64,000 nt of DNA from Bacillus kwashiorkori (GCF_001375515.1 NZ_CTDX01000014.1:124001-188000); one strand, 5' to 3'. Numbered from the stretch's first letter, positions 27,495-36,814 are shown. Made by a program: numbers and translations. The notes: a model not told the origin generated them from the sequence alone.

Positions 27495-28037
27495 ATGATT
27501 TTTAGTACAGTGTTTGTTAAGCGTGAGGACGTCCATTACGCGTCAAGTGTGAATCGGCTAATTGCGTTACTTATTGATTTCATTATTCTAATTTCATCAT
27601 TTTACACGATGAAAAGCACCATAGGATTTGTTATCCAAAAAATTCCATTCCACTCATTAATTTTGCCACTGTTAAATTTGGAAGAAACGATTATTTCGTT
27701 ACTAATAATAAGTTTCAGTTTTTACTTTGCTATTTTAGAAAGTTCATCATTAAGAGGAACGATTGGAAAGAAATTATGTAAAATGGAAGTTGTAAATTAT
27801 GTAGGTCGAAAGCTTCATCTGACTGAGGCATTATATCGTTCCTTTTTTAAATCCATCCCTTTAGTAATGTTAACAATGCAATTAGGAATATTATTTCATC
27901 ATTCTAGTTTGTCTCCTTATTTTATTAACAGTATTACCTTTCTATTTATTACACTATATATCACTAGTTTCTTAATAAGCAAACAAAATCAAGTGATTTA
28001 TGACCGGGCAACTGGTGCTTTTGTCATCAAACACTAG
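27495..28037 (+). CDS. RDD-family membrane protein
   Basis: 180 residues with four hydrophobic segments. Family marks are NRLIALLIDFIIL in helix 1 (the Arg/Asp-Asp region), the cytoplasmic RGTIGKKLCKMEVVN stretch and the C-terminal YDRATGAFVIK. RDD proteins are poorly characterised; some have been linked to Na+/H+ exchange or to membrane-protein insertion contexts. GAGGGAG precedes the ATG. No operon partner is visible. Confidence 0.8.
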   Translation: MIFSTVFVKREDVHYASSVNRLIALLIDFIILISSFYTMKSTIGFVIQKIPFHSLILPLLNLEETIISLLIISFSFYFAILESSSLRGTIGKKLCKMEVVNYVGRKLHLTEALYRSFFKSIPLVMLTMQLGILFHHSSLSPYFINSITFLFITLYITSFLISKQNQVIYDRATGAFVIKH

Positions 28038-28046
28038 CAGGCGAAA

Positions 28047-28075
28047 GGGGCACCTTTATTAATAAGGGGAGCCCC
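28047..28075 (+). terminator. Probable terminator of the RDD gene
   Basis: GGGGC...GCCCC stem with a loop of about 19 nt, followed by GTTTG; modest T tract. Confidence 0.45.
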
Positions 28076-28150
28076 GTTTGTATGAAAATTTGTTTCGTGT
28101 AACCGTTCATTTCGTAACTGTAAGACATTAACCGTAATTACGATTTTTTA

Positions 28151-28495
28151 TTACCACCACCATGAGTATGCTGCAAGGCCTACGATAGCGCCAAGTGCGA
28201 TGCCAATACCGAATCCCCATCCAAAGCCCCAAAGTCCGTAGCCGTATCCAGTTCTCGCTGGCATTGGCCGTAAAAAAACATGGGTGTTAGTTACTCTAGT
28301 AATTGTCCCAGTATAAATTTGCCCATCTCTTGTACGAACTCGGACAGGTCGAGCTAAATAATTAACACAGCGATAATAGTTCGGATGAACTGACAAATGT
28401 CTCCCGCCTTTCTTTCCAATGTCTATACCAATGTATGAAAGAAGACTCGTTTCGCTTGGACAATTATCGTAGGGGAAACATACAACTCTAGCCAC
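28151..28495 (-). CDS. Small protein with SH3/Sm-like core and Gly/Trp-rich tail
   Basis: 114 residues. The middle (PVRVRTRDGQIYTGTITRVTN) looks like a small beta-barrel of Sm/SH3 type. It is followed by a Gly-Tyr-Trp-rich hydrophobic C terminus that could insert in a membrane or aggregate in a spore layer. I recognise a style common in Bacillus spore-associated proteins but no named family. GTG start with a weak ribosome binding site, 13 bases after the amidase stop, so co-transcription with it is likely. Confidence 0.6.
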   Translation of the reverse strand: MARVVCFPYDNCPSETSLLSYIGIDIGKKGGRHLSVHPNYYRCVNYLARPVRVRTRDGQIYTGTITRVTNTHVFLRPMPARTGYGYGLWGFGWGFGIGIALGAIVGLAAYSWWW

Positions 28496-28508
28496 AGAAA
28501 ATTCCGTT

Positions 28509-29951
28509 TTATTGATTTACTGGTGCTCGCCTATATCCACGTATTTGTTCAATCATTTTCCCGACTTGAAAAATTGCATCTTCGTTACCAACCTTACTTA
28601 TAACTTGAATTCCAATCGGCAGGCTTGAATCATCTTCTTCAACTGGTATCGTTAGAGAAGGCAACCCCCACGTATTCGCAAAAGCTACGAAAGGAATAAA
28701 TTTTTTAAATGTCTTCCAAATCGAAAACAACTCCCAATAAACTTTTCCGTGTGGTAATGCAGTTGTATGATAGACTGGAAGTATAATAACTTTATTTTGT
28801 AAGTAATCAGAAAGGATGGATTCACCTTTCATAATTTCTTCTTCTAATTTAATTCGCTTTTTTTCGCTAGGCCGGAATAAGTTCGCACCAAATGCTGCCC
28901 ATGAATAGTAATGGTGAACTTTGGATGACTGAAATAGTTGTTCTTGCAAAAATTCTTTTAATGGCGAATGTCGTTCATTGCGATAGGCAATTTTCTTTCC
29001 TTCCTTTGCACCATCAATGGACATAATAAGTTGCCATAGAAGGGCACTTTCATGAAAAAACGGTGGAGTTTCGTCAAAAATTGGGAATTGTTTTTGTAAG
29101 TGTTTAATCGTTTTTGTCATTGCTTCTTTCGTCGTATTTGATAAAGGATAGTGTATGTCTTTTTGAGGAGCGATAATTTTAAATCGGTTCAATTCCATTT
29201 TTTTCGGGACTGAATTGGCAATGATCGTATTAATCATCGCGGTATCTTGAACGGACTTGCCGATTGCTCCTATTCCAAGCATTCGTTCCTGTAATGGATT
29301 ATGGACGTATGGAAAAGACCCATTTTGTGAGACTTGTTTGTTCCCACTTTTAAATCCGATAACCCCGTTAAAATGACTAGGAAAACGGATCGATCCACCA
29401 ATATCCGAACCGATTCCGACAGCTGCACCACCCGCGGCAAGTAGAGAACCTTCTCCGCCACTAGAACCACCAGCAGTTCTTGAATAGTCCCATGGATTAT
29501 TTGTTCTACCGTATAATTTATTATCCGTTTCTTGGCAAAAGCATAAGACAGGTGTGTTCGTTTTACATAAAATAATAGCACCTGCATCTTTAAGTTTTTT
29601 TACAATTTCTGCATCATTTTCTGCTACATTGTTTTTTCGATGGATAAGCCCGCCCGTTGTCTTCATCCCTTTAACATCGAAAGACTCTTTAATACTAATT
29701 GGAACTCCGAACAATGCACCTGAAACATCCGCTGTTATTAATTTTTCATCTGCTTTCTTTGCTTCTTTTCTAGCCTCATCAAACCGTTCTTCAACGACGC
29801 AATTTAATTTAGGCTGTATTTGCTTAATACGTTCGATATAAGTGTTCGTTGCTTCTAAAGAAGTGATGTGTCCTTGACGTATTTGTTCTGCTAAAGTGGT
29901 TGCATCCATATCCGAAATTTGATTTGCTTTACTTACAGTCTTTACTCCCAT
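28509..29951 (-). CDS. Amidase-signature enzyme
   Basis: 480 residues from ATG 29951; chosen over an upstream ATG at 29984 because AAAGGGGG lies at the right distance. The amidase-signature catalytic triad is visible: Lys in PISIKES, a Ser in GGSSGGE and the nucleophile Ser in GSDIGGSIR. Enzymes of this family hydrolyse carboxamides, and GatA is the tRNA-dependent member. With no gatB or gatC next to it and a divergent C-terminal half, this is more likely a stand-alone amidase, possibly of the 6-aminohexanoate-dimer hydrolase or fatty-amide type. Substrate unknown. Confidence 0.87.
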   Translation of the reverse strand: MGVKTVSKANQISDMDATTLAEQIRQGHITSLEATNTYIERIKQIQPKLNCVVEERFDEARKEAKKADEKLITADVSGALFGVPISIKESFDVKGMKTTGGLIHRKNNVAENDAEIVKKLKDAGAIILCKTNTPVLCFCQETDNKLYGRTNNPWDYSRTAGGSSGGEGSLLAAGGAAVGIGSDIGGSIRFPSHFNGVIGFKSGNKQVSQNGSFPYVHNPLQERMLGIGAIGKSVQDTAMINTIIANSVPKKMELNRFKIIAPQKDIHYPLSNTTKEAMTKTIKHLQKQFPIFDETPPFFHESALLWQLIMSIDGAKEGKKIAYRNERHSPLKEFLQEQLFQSSKVHHYYSWAAFGANLFRPSEKKRIKLEEEIMKGESILSDYLQNKVIILPVYHTTALPHGKVYWELFSIWKTFKKFIPFVAFANTWGLPSLTIPVEEDDSSLPIGIQVISKVGNEDAIFQVGKMIEQIRGYRRAPVNQ

Positions 29952-30044
29952 ACAAAATACCCCCTTTGCTAATGAATTCTTCATCCAATTGAAATATCCT
30001 TTTTAATTATTTTTAAAATGATAAATAATTAGAACTCCTCATTA

Positions 30045-30087
30045 ATAAAAAGAGCAGTCGAAATTCATCAGTGAACTTTTCGACTGC
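30045..30087 (-). terminator. Terminator of the purine permease gene
   Basis: GCAGTCGAAA / TTTCGACTGC stem followed on the minus strand by CTCTTTTTATT. Confidence 0.85.
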
Positions 30088-30094
30088 TTTTTCA

Positions 30095-31384
30095 TTAGCT
30101 AAATAAATAGAAGACGAAGGCAGCAAACAACACATAAATAATAGGGTGTAGTTCCTTTACCTTTCCAAGTGCAATCATCGTAATTGGATATATGACGAAA
30201 CCAATGGCTATCCCTGTTGCAACACTATAAGTAAGTGGCATCATGATAATGGTCAAAAATGCAGGAATTACTATTTCAGGACGATCCCAGTTAATTTTTC
30301 GCAATTCCATAGCCATTAAAGCTCCGACAATAATTAAAGCAGGAGCAGTAATCTCCCCGGTAATAACAGAAAGGAACGGGGAGAAAAATAAAGAAATGCC
30401 GATGAGAAAGGCGATAATAATGGATGTGAATCCAGTTCGACCACCTGCAGCAATACCAGCATTTGATTCCACCATAGTAGCAGTAGTAGATGTACCTAAG
30501 ATAGCACCAATGACAGAGGCGGTAGAATCTGATAATAACGCACGTCCAACATTTGGAATTTTATTATCTTTCATAAGTCCCGCTTGTGAGGCGACGGCAA
30601 TTAATGCTCCTGCTGTATCAAAAAAGGCTACAAATAGAAAGGTGAAAATAACAGCTAGTAGCTGTGGTGTCCAAACCTCTCCTAAATTTTGAAAAACAAC
30701 GCCAAAGGTCGAGTTCATACTAGGGATCGAACCGAAAATAGCGGTCGGTTTTTCAATAACACCGAACAAAATCCCGACAAACGTAGAAATAATCATACCG
30801 ATAAAAATCCCACCATTAACATTGCGCACAAATAAGATAACCGTGAGTACTAATGAAAAGATGGCAAGTAACACCGTTGGACTCGTTAAATTACCTAAAC
30901 TAATAAAAGTATCTTTATTGCCAACGACAATACCAGCATTCTTTAGACCAATAAAGGTAATGAAAAATCCAATCCCAGCAGCAATCGCATGTTTTAAATC
31001 TTCTGGAATCATATTAATGATTAGTTCGCGTACTTTTAATAAACTTAATAAAACAAAGAGAATTCCAGAAATAAACACACCTGTTAGAGCAATCTGCCAC
31101 GGAATTCCCATGGAAATACATACTGAAAATGTAAAGAAGGAATTCAATCCCATACTAGGTGCAATAACAATCGGATAGTTCGCAAAAATCCCTATTAATA
31201 AAGTACCGATAATCGCAGTCAATGCTGTAGCAGTAAAAACCGCTCCCCGATCCATCCCTGCTTGACTTAAAATAATCGGATTAACGATTAATATATACGC
31301 CATGGATAAAAAAGTCGTAAAGCCAGCAATGGTTTCTTGTTTAAAATTCGTTTCCCTTGCTTCAAATTGAAAGTAATGTCTCAT
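30095..31384 (-). CDS. pbuG: Guanine/hypoxanthine permease (AzgA/NCS2 type)
   Basis: 429 residues from ATG 31384 (GGAGGAACG upstream); the longer frame runs back into the riboswitch terminator and is not a start. It has 12 to 14 hydrophobic segments with typical AzgA-branch motifs near the start (ETIAGFTTFLSMAYILIVNP) and around APSMGLNSFF. B. subtilis PbuG imports hypoxanthine and guanine. The upstream guanine-type riboswitch supports that substrate range. Confidence 0.93.
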   Translation of the reverse strand: MRHYFQFEARETNFKQETIAGFTTFLSMAYILIVNPIILSQAGMDRGAVFTATALTAIIGTLLIGIFANYPIVIAPSMGLNSFFTFSVCISMGIPWQIALTGVFISGILFVLLSLLKVRELIINMIPEDLKHAIAAGIGFFITFIGLKNAGIVVGNKDTFISLGNLTSPTVLLAIFSLVLTVILFVRNVNGGIFIGMIISTFVGILFGVIEKPTAIFGSIPSMNSTFGVVFQNLGEVWTPQLLAVIFTFLFVAFFDTAGALIAVASQAGLMKDNKIPNVGRALLSDSTASVIGAILGTSTTATMVESNAGIAAGGRTGFTSIIIAFLIGISLFFSPFLSVITGEITAPALIIVGALMAMELRKINWDRPEIVIPAFLTIIMMPLTYSVATGIAIGFVIYPITMIALGKVKELHPIIYVLFAAFVFYLFS

Positions 31385-31445
31385 GATGTCGTTCCTCCGT
31401 CTGTAGTTGTGATATATTGAGCAATTCAAAATCACACCCTTGCTC

Positions 31446-31584
31446 AAAAAAATAAAAAAGCAGCTTCGAATTCCGAAGCTGCGAAACAATACAAAGGATA
31501 CTAAAATTCAATATCCCTTGTAGTTAAGCTATTTACGGCAGCTTTGTAGAAACGTTCAGGCCATATTCCCGAACATATACAAGG
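31446..31584 (-). ncRNA. Purine riboswitch (guanine type) with terminator
   Basis: On the minus strand the aptamer (31584 to 31516) has P1 arms CCTTGTA / TACAAGG, P2 GTTCGGG / CCTGAAC with an AATATGG loop, the invariant junction GTTTCTAC, and P3 AAGCT / AGCTT with a CCGTAAA loop. The discriminator base in the P3-P1 junction is C (AACTAC), which specifies guanine or hypoxanthine rather than adenine. A terminator GCAGCTTCG / CGAAGCTGC with a T tract (31482 to 31446) follows, so ligand binding should turn off pbuG by termination. Confidence 0.93.
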
Positions 31585-31633
31585 ATTTAATATATGTTTA
31601 TATGAAGTTACAAAATCTGTAATAATGTTGTAT

Positions 31634-31662
31634 ATCTTAACATTAGCAATTGTATTCGTCAA
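31634..31662 (-). promoter_or_regulatory. Promoter of the riboswitch-pbuG transcript
   Basis: On the minus strand TTGACG (31662-31657), a 17-bp spacer and TAAGAT (31639-31634), about 45 bases before the aptamer. Confidence 0.65.
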
Positions 31663-31740
31663 TCAGATTTCAATAATTACATAAAATTGACAAACTAATC
31701 ATAGGAGACGAGATGATATGTTTGAACTTCCTAAGAAGGA

Positions 31741-33297
31741 TTAAAATACTTTCGTCGTCCATGTTTCACAATTCCAAACATCAGTCACAATGTCTCGGTA
31801 AAAGTCAGGTTCGTGACTTATTAATAGAATACTGCCTCGATATGCTTTCAGTGCTCGTTTCAACTCTTCCTTAGCATCAACATCTAAATGGTTCGTCGGC
31901 TCGTCTAATACGAGGACATTTGTTTCTTTGTTAATTAGTTTACAAAAGCGAACTTTCGCTTTTTCTCCACCGCTCAGTACTTCCACTTTACTTTCAATAT
32001 GCTTTGTTGTGAGTCCACATTTTGCAAGTGCAGAGCGAACTTCATATTGAGTGAAGGAAGGGAACTCATTCCAAATTTCTTCAATACAAGTATTATAGTT
32101 GGCCGTTTTTATTTCTTGTTCAAAATACCCGATAAATAAGTTATCACCTAAGTCTACAGAGCCAGATACTGGAGTAATTTCACCTAAAATACTTCGTAAT
32201 AGCGTCGTTTTCCCAATTCCATTTGCACCAATTAACGAAATTTTTTGTCCTCGTTCCATAGTTAAATTCAACGGTTTGGAGAGTGGCTCGTTGTAGCCAA
32301 TCACTAAGTCTTTTGTTTCAAATATAATCCGACCTGCTGTTCTCGCTTCTTTAAAGTGAAATTCTGGTTTTGGTTTTTCTGGGGCTAATTCAATCACATC
32401 CATTTTATCTAACTTTTTCTGCCGGGACATTGCCATATTTCGTGTAGCAACCCGTGCCTTATTGCGGGCGACAAAATCTTTTAAGTCAGCAATCTCCTGT
32501 TGTTGCTTTTTGTAGGCAGCTTCTAATTGCTGTTTTTTCATTTCATATATACTTAAAAAGTTATCATAATCACCGACATAGCGAGTTAGTTCTTGATTAT
32601 TCATATGGTAAATTAAATTGATGACACTGTTTAAAAATGGAATATCATGGGAAATTAAAATAAAGGCATTTTCATAGTTTTGTAAGTAACGCTTGAGCCA
32701 TTCAATATGCTGTTCGTCTAAATAGTTCGTCGGCTCGTCCAATAATAAAATGTCTGGTTTTTCCAAAAGGAGCTTTGCTAGCAATACCTTTGTTCGCTGA
32801 CCGCCACTTAAATCATGAACATCCCGTTCTAATCCAATTTCATCTAGACCAAGACCACGAGCTACTTCTTCCACTTTCGCGTCAATCATGTAAAAATCGT
32901 TATTGTTGAGCAAATCTTGGATGGTTCCCGTTTCCTCCAGTAATACTTCTAATTCTTCAGGAGATACGTCACCCATTTTACCGAATAACGCATTCATTTC
33001 CGCTTCTAAATCAAATAAATATTGAAATGCACTCTTTAATACATCCCGAATCGTTAACCCTTTACTTAAAATAGCGTGCTGATCTAAATAACCAACCCGG
33101 ACATTTTTTGCCCACTCCACTTTCCCTTCATCTGGCTGTAATTTTCCCGTAATAATATTCATAAATGTTGATTTACCTTCTCCATTGGCTCCGATTAAAC
33201 CAATATGCTCACCCTTAAGCAAGCGGAATGAAACATTATTAAAAATTGCCCGATCACCGAAACCGTGACTTAAATTTTGTACATTTAATATACTCAT
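31741..33297 (-). CDS. ABC-F family ATPase
   Basis: 518 residues from ATG 33297 (AAAGGAG upstream). Two nucleotide-binding domains, each with Walker A (GANGEGKST, GANGIGKTT), signature (LSGGQ, LSGGE) and Walker B (LLLDEPT, LVLDEPT), joined by a charged linker, and no membrane segment. ABC-F proteins act on ribosomes, either as translation factors or as antibiotic-protection proteins. The moderate linker favours a housekeeping YbiT/YkpA-like factor over a resistance determinant. It stands alone. Confidence 0.9.
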   Translation of the reverse strand: MSILNVQNLSHGFGDRAIFNNVSFRLLKGEHIGLIGANGEGKSTFMNIITGKLQPDEGKVEWAKNVRVGYLDQHAILSKGLTIRDVLKSAFQYLFDLEAEMNALFGKMGDVSPEELEVLLEETGTIQDLLNNNDFYMIDAKVEEVARGLGLDEIGLERDVHDLSGGQRTKVLLAKLLLEKPDILLLDEPTNYLDEQHIEWLKRYLQNYENAFILISHDIPFLNSVINLIYHMNNQELTRYVGDYDNFLSIYEMKKQQLEAAYKKQQQEIADLKDFVARNKARVATRNMAMSRQKKLDKMDVIELAPEKPKPEFHFKEARTAGRIIFETKDLVIGYNEPLSKPLNLTMERGQKISLIGANGIGKTTLLRSILGEITPVSGSVDLGDNLFIGYFEQEIKTANYNTCIEEIWNEFPSFTQYEVRSALAKCGLTTKHIESKVEVLSGGEKAKVRFCKLINKETNVLVLDEPTNHLDVDAKEELKRALKAYRGSILLISHEPDFYRDIVTDVWNCETWTTKVF

Positions 33298-33414
33298 AAG
33301 AAACTCCTTTAAATCGTAATAAAAACTCCGTGAGCTAATTTTTTCCTTTATATTATATCGGGATTGAATGAAAAGTGGTAGAGTGGAATTTTTTCCTATA
33401 AAGAAATTTATAAA

Positions 33415-33520
33415 AAAGGCTATCTGGAAATAGTAGGGAGACCACGCCTTTATGTCAAGATGTAAAAAGTGGAAATTACTTTGATAAAGACGAAGGCCTG
33501 ACATTTTTCCAGTAGCCTTT
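33415..33520. repeat. Long imperfect palindrome (element C)
   Basis: Arms AAAGGCTAtCTGGAAA (33415-33430) and TTTCCAGTAGCCTTT (33506-33520) are complementary apart from one bulge. An inner pair GCCTT..GTC / GAC.AAGGC extends the stem. The hairpin of about 106 nt lies between the ABC-F gene and the exporter cassette. No gene is present here. Confidence 0.5.
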
Positions 33521-33553
33521 CATAAAAAATGTATATCGTTCACGAAGCGAAAC

Positions 33554-34192
33554 TTAAGAAGACATTTTTAATACTCCATTATCCATTTTATATATTTCAT
33601 CACAAAGTAGTTCGATATCTTCTCGGTTATGACTCGCTAATAAAATCGTTGTTCCTTTGTTCTTTAAATCAAGAAACACTTTACGAAAAAAATCCACTCC
33701 AGCCTCATCCAGTCCGTTCAAGGCTTCATCTAAAATTAATAATTTCGGCTTTTCCATAATAGCCTGGGCAATACTTAATCTCTGCTTCATTCCTAACGAA
33801 TAATTGCGCACCTTTTTATTTCCAGCCGAACGTAATCCGACGAAATCTAATACTTCTCTAATCTCTTTTTCCGTTATTAAATTTTTGATAGAACTTAGTA
33901 ATTTTAAATTTTGAAAGCCAGAATAATGAGGAAGAAAACCACCAGTATCTAAAACTGCGCCAAAACTTTTCGGGAATGCACCCTTTTCTAAATATTGATC
34001 AAACACTTTAATTTTTCCTTCTGTCGGGACGAGTAAACCAGCAATAGTTTTGAACAACAAGCTTTTTCCAGAACCATTTCTTCCAACGATACCGTATATA
34101 CCTGGTGTGCTAATTTTCATCTCAATATTATTAAGCAGTAATTGTCCGTTAATTTTTTTTGAAAGTCCTTCAATTTGGAGTATCGTATCCAT
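33554..34192 (-). CDS. ABC transporter ATP-binding protein
   Basis: 212 residues: Walker A GRNGSGKS, signature YSLGMKQR and Walker B LLILDEA followed by the H-loop SHNRED. The LGMKQR form is typical of ABC-2-type exporters. Last gene of a four-gene leftward operon with three different membrane proteins, so it should power that exporter. GGGAGGAAG precedes the ATG. Substrate unknown. Confidence 0.9.
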   Translation of the reverse strand: MDTILQIEGLSKKINGQLLLNNIEMKISTPGIYGIVGRNGSGKSLLFKTIAGLLVPTEGKIKVFDQYLEKGAFPKSFGAVLDTGGFLPHYSGFQNLKLLSSIKNLITEKEIREVLDFVGLRSAGNKKVRNYSLGMKQRLSIAQAIMEKPKLLILDEALNGLDEAGVDFFRKVFLDLKNKGTTILLASHNREDIELLCDEIYKMDNGVLKMSS

Positions 34193-34212
34193 TATTATCT
34201 TCCTCCCATGAG

Positions 34213-35004
34213 TTAAATTTTTATGACTTTTTCATGGTTTTTATAAAAATACTTTGCAGTAAGGAAATAAAGCAAACCGATGCATAAAATTAAAACAGTA
34301 TATTGTGTAAAGAGACTAATTATATCAAGCTTTTTTTCTAAATAAAGAGCAGAAGCTAGCGGGTTCCATTGAAAGATAAACATATTTATTCCACTAGTGA
34401 AAATAGAAAAAAACACGAGAACGATTGTTATTAGAAATCCAATCGTTGCATTATCAAATAACCATCCAACAATAACATTAAGAAGAACGAGAAGAAATAT
34501 GGTTAACAAATATACGAAGTAAATATGAATTAGCAATAACCAACTGCTATTTATATTTAGAGTTTGCAAAAATAACTCGGAACTCACTTGCGCATCAACA
34601 GGCAAGGAAATGAGAAAAATAGCGATAGCAGAGACGAATATTCCGATAAGCAAACTCGCACTTGTGAAAATGAACAGTCCGATAAATAAACTATGGAACC
34701 AAAAAAGGAAATTTTCCATCCTGATTAAAAAATATACAGGACTATTCCGAAAAGAATTATTGATCAGTGAGTGACTAATAAGTAGAAATGGTAATAAAAG
34801 TAATATCCAACGGTAACTGTCTAGTTGTAAATTAATTGGGAAAATGAATAAAAAATCAATGGCTTTAATATATTCCATCGGGAGTAGGGAAGAATATGCA
34901 CTAAGAACAATAATCACATTCAGTAAAAAACAGATGGAAATGAACAAAAGATTTTTCGGTGTCAGTAAAACTTTACAATAATAGTTGACGAGATTAGATA
35001 ACAC
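34213..35004 (-). CDS. Membrane protein of the ABC exporter cassette (third gene)
   Basis: 263 residues, six or so hydrophobic segments, no soluble domain. GTG start with GAAGGATT upstream. It is 2 bases after the preceding gene's stop and 20 bases before the ATPase gene. It does not resemble a named permease family by eye; its position argues for a permease subunit. Confidence 0.7.
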   Translation of the reverse strand: MLSNLVNYYCKVLLTPKNLLFISICFLLNVIIVLSAYSSLLPMEYIKAIDFLFIFPINLQLDSYRWILLLLPFLLISHSLINNSFRNSPVYFLIRMENFLFWFHSLFIGLFIFTSASLLIGIFVSAIAIFLISLPVDAQVSSELFLQTLNINSSWLLLIHIYFVYLLTIFLLVLLNVIVGWLFDNATIGFLITIVLVFFSIFTSGINMFIFQWNPLASALYLEKKLDIISLFTQYTVLILCIGLLYFLTAKYFYKNHEKVIKI

Positions 35005-35006
35005 GA

Positions 35007-35810
35007 TTAATCCTTCCCTTTCTTAGTATCTAAGTCCATTTTATCAACAATATAATACCCAATGGCCGCTATAACAACGATTATGATAAGCCAATAGAAA
35101 TAAATACCGCCTGGAAATTGTGTCTGTTCCGCATTCACTAAATATATATATTGAAAGACATTCACTCTTTTGAAAAAGAGATAGGAGGAAATTGTTTCCC
35201 ATCTAGATAATTCAGCAACAATATTCAATCCGTTAACGAGAAAGACTATTGTAAATGCAAATAATGTTTTTCCGGTTAGTAATTTCATTAAATAGTATAA
35301 GAGACCATATGAAAATAAAAATAGCCATACTAAGCTAATCGATAAAAAAACAACGGTTACCGGTGTGAAATTTTCTAGAAACTCATGGTGATATGAAAAG
35401 AAATTTACTGTGTAAGTGCTCCACTCATTTTCAACATTTAAGACAAAAATTCCTTCGAGAGCCATCACCGCTATTAGTAACAGACAAAAGACGGTAGTAT
35501 ATGCCGCTATTAAAAAAAGATGAAATAAATACCAATTTCGCTTCCCTTTAAATCTAATTAATAAATAACTCTCAATACTTCCGAATGTAAATAAGGAAGT
35601 CGAAGAAATGAAAAAGAATGGTGCTAGTATGAATAACAACGTGTTAATATTACTAATTGATAAAAAGTAATCATAAATATTCGTATCTCTTGTCAACATT
35701 TCCGTCAGAAGAAAATACGAAAATAATAAGAAAAAAATCATTAGTAATAGGTGAATTCTTGTAAATAAAAATGTGTGCAGGAGTCCGCTTTTAAATACTT
35801 TTTTCTTCAA
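35007..35810 (-). CDS. Membrane protein of the ABC exporter cassette (second gene)
   Basis: 267 residues, about six hydrophobic segments. TTG start (AGGGGG a little far upstream) that overlaps the previous gene by 20 bases. A basic C-terminal tail (DKMDLDTKKGK) follows the last helix. I recognise no family; it is probably a second permease-like subunit. Confidence 0.68.
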   Translation of the reverse strand: MKKKVFKSGLLHTFLFTRIHLLLMIFFLLFSYFLLTEMLTRDTNIYDYFLSISNINTLLFILAPFFFISSTSLFTFGSIESYLLIRFKGKRNWYLFHLFLIAAYTTVFCLLLIAVMALEGIFVLNVENEWSTYTVNFFSYHHEFLENFTPVTVVFLSISLVWLFLFSYGLLYYLMKLLTGKTLFAFTIVFLVNGLNIVAELSRWETISSYLFFKRVNVFQYIYLVNAEQTQFPGGIYFYWLIIIVVIAAIGYYIVDKMDLDTKKGKD

Positions 35811-36570
35811 GTTTTTTAGAACCCCCTATAAAAAATAATAGAATACTAATAGTAATTAAAACAGCTCCATATGCAAATCTCTGGAAAATTGACATGGTAT
35901 AGTCCACATCATATAAATAAATTGCGTTAAGCTTTTCGTTGATTAATCGTAAAAAGGTAGCGGAAATAATGACATACGCAAACGGGATTAGCATGGCAAC
36001 ATATTTATTTTTTATGACTGTAGAAACTCCCAGTCCAAGTGCCGAAAAGATGACTCCGCAAAAGAATAAGGTTACTAATATAATTATGAGCATCATGATT
36101 GGAGAATAGATTCCCGCTTGATGAAAAGTATTCACTGTTTCCAACTCTTGATTTACCATAGGAATCCGAAGCAGTGGTTTCAACATCAGTAAAAAGAGCA
36201 AGGCAATTAAAGGCCCGATTACAATAACAAAGCCACCTGCAAGACAATTAATGACAAACTTTACAGTCATATACTTCGCTTTTTCCATCCGCGTATAAAC
36301 ATATCTACTAAAGCCTGAATCATAGTCGGTTCTATAAGTGGATGCAAAAGGAATACAGGCAAGAATTGGAAAGGCAATCATCAAAAAATTACTTGTACCG
36401 CCGTTGTACCCTTGTAAAAAAATATACAATAGAGATGTTTCTGCTTTAAATGCCCAGAGAACTGCTTCGAACATTCCAACAAACATAAGAATAATCGAGA
36501 AGAACATTGCGATTAAAGAGGTTCGCGATAGAAAAGCTCTTTTAATTTCTGACAGTATATAAGTTTGCAT
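35791..36570 (-). CDS. ABC-2-type permease-like membrane protein (first gene)
   Basis: 259 residues with six hydrophobic segments. The N terminus (ILSEIKRAFLSRTSLIAM) and the loop with TDYDSGFSRYVYTRMEKAKY resemble ABC-2 permeases in lantibiotic-immunity and bacitracin-type exporters. AAGAAGGTG precedes the ATG. First gene of the cassette; its promoter must lie in 36571-36800. Confidence 0.78.
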   Translation of the reverse strand: MQTYILSEIKRAFLSRTSLIAMFFSIILMFVGMFEAVLWAFKAETSLLYIFLQGYNGGTSNFLMIAFPILACIPFASTYRTDYDSGFSRYVYTRMEKAKYMTVKFVINCLAGGFVIVIGPLIALLFLLMLKPLLRIPMVNQELETVNTFHQAGIYSPIMMLIIILVTLFFCGVIFSALGLGVSTVIKNKYVAMLIPFAYVIISATFLRLINEKLNAIYLYDVDYTMSIFQRFAYGAVLITISILLFFIGGSKKLEEKSI

Positions 36571-36814
36571 ATCAACACCTTCTTAATAATTTATATAATT
36601 TATTAAACTCCTAACACCCTAATGATAACCTTAAATGGTTAAAATTTTCAATTGTGAATTAAAAAAAAAATCGATATTATTCGACATTGGATAAAAAAAT
36701 AATCACTTCAAAATGGTGAGCGATTTTTTGATAAAAACATTTTTTTTAATATATATCATGTTCATAGAATATTATTAAGCTTGATAAAGATAATTTAAAA
36801 GGAGCGTGATTAAT

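Noticed and set aside
31685-31740. Short plus-strand frame downstream of the ABC-F gene that begins ATGATATGTTTG
   Set aside because: It runs antisense into the ABC-F gene and looks like nothing else; treated as chance.
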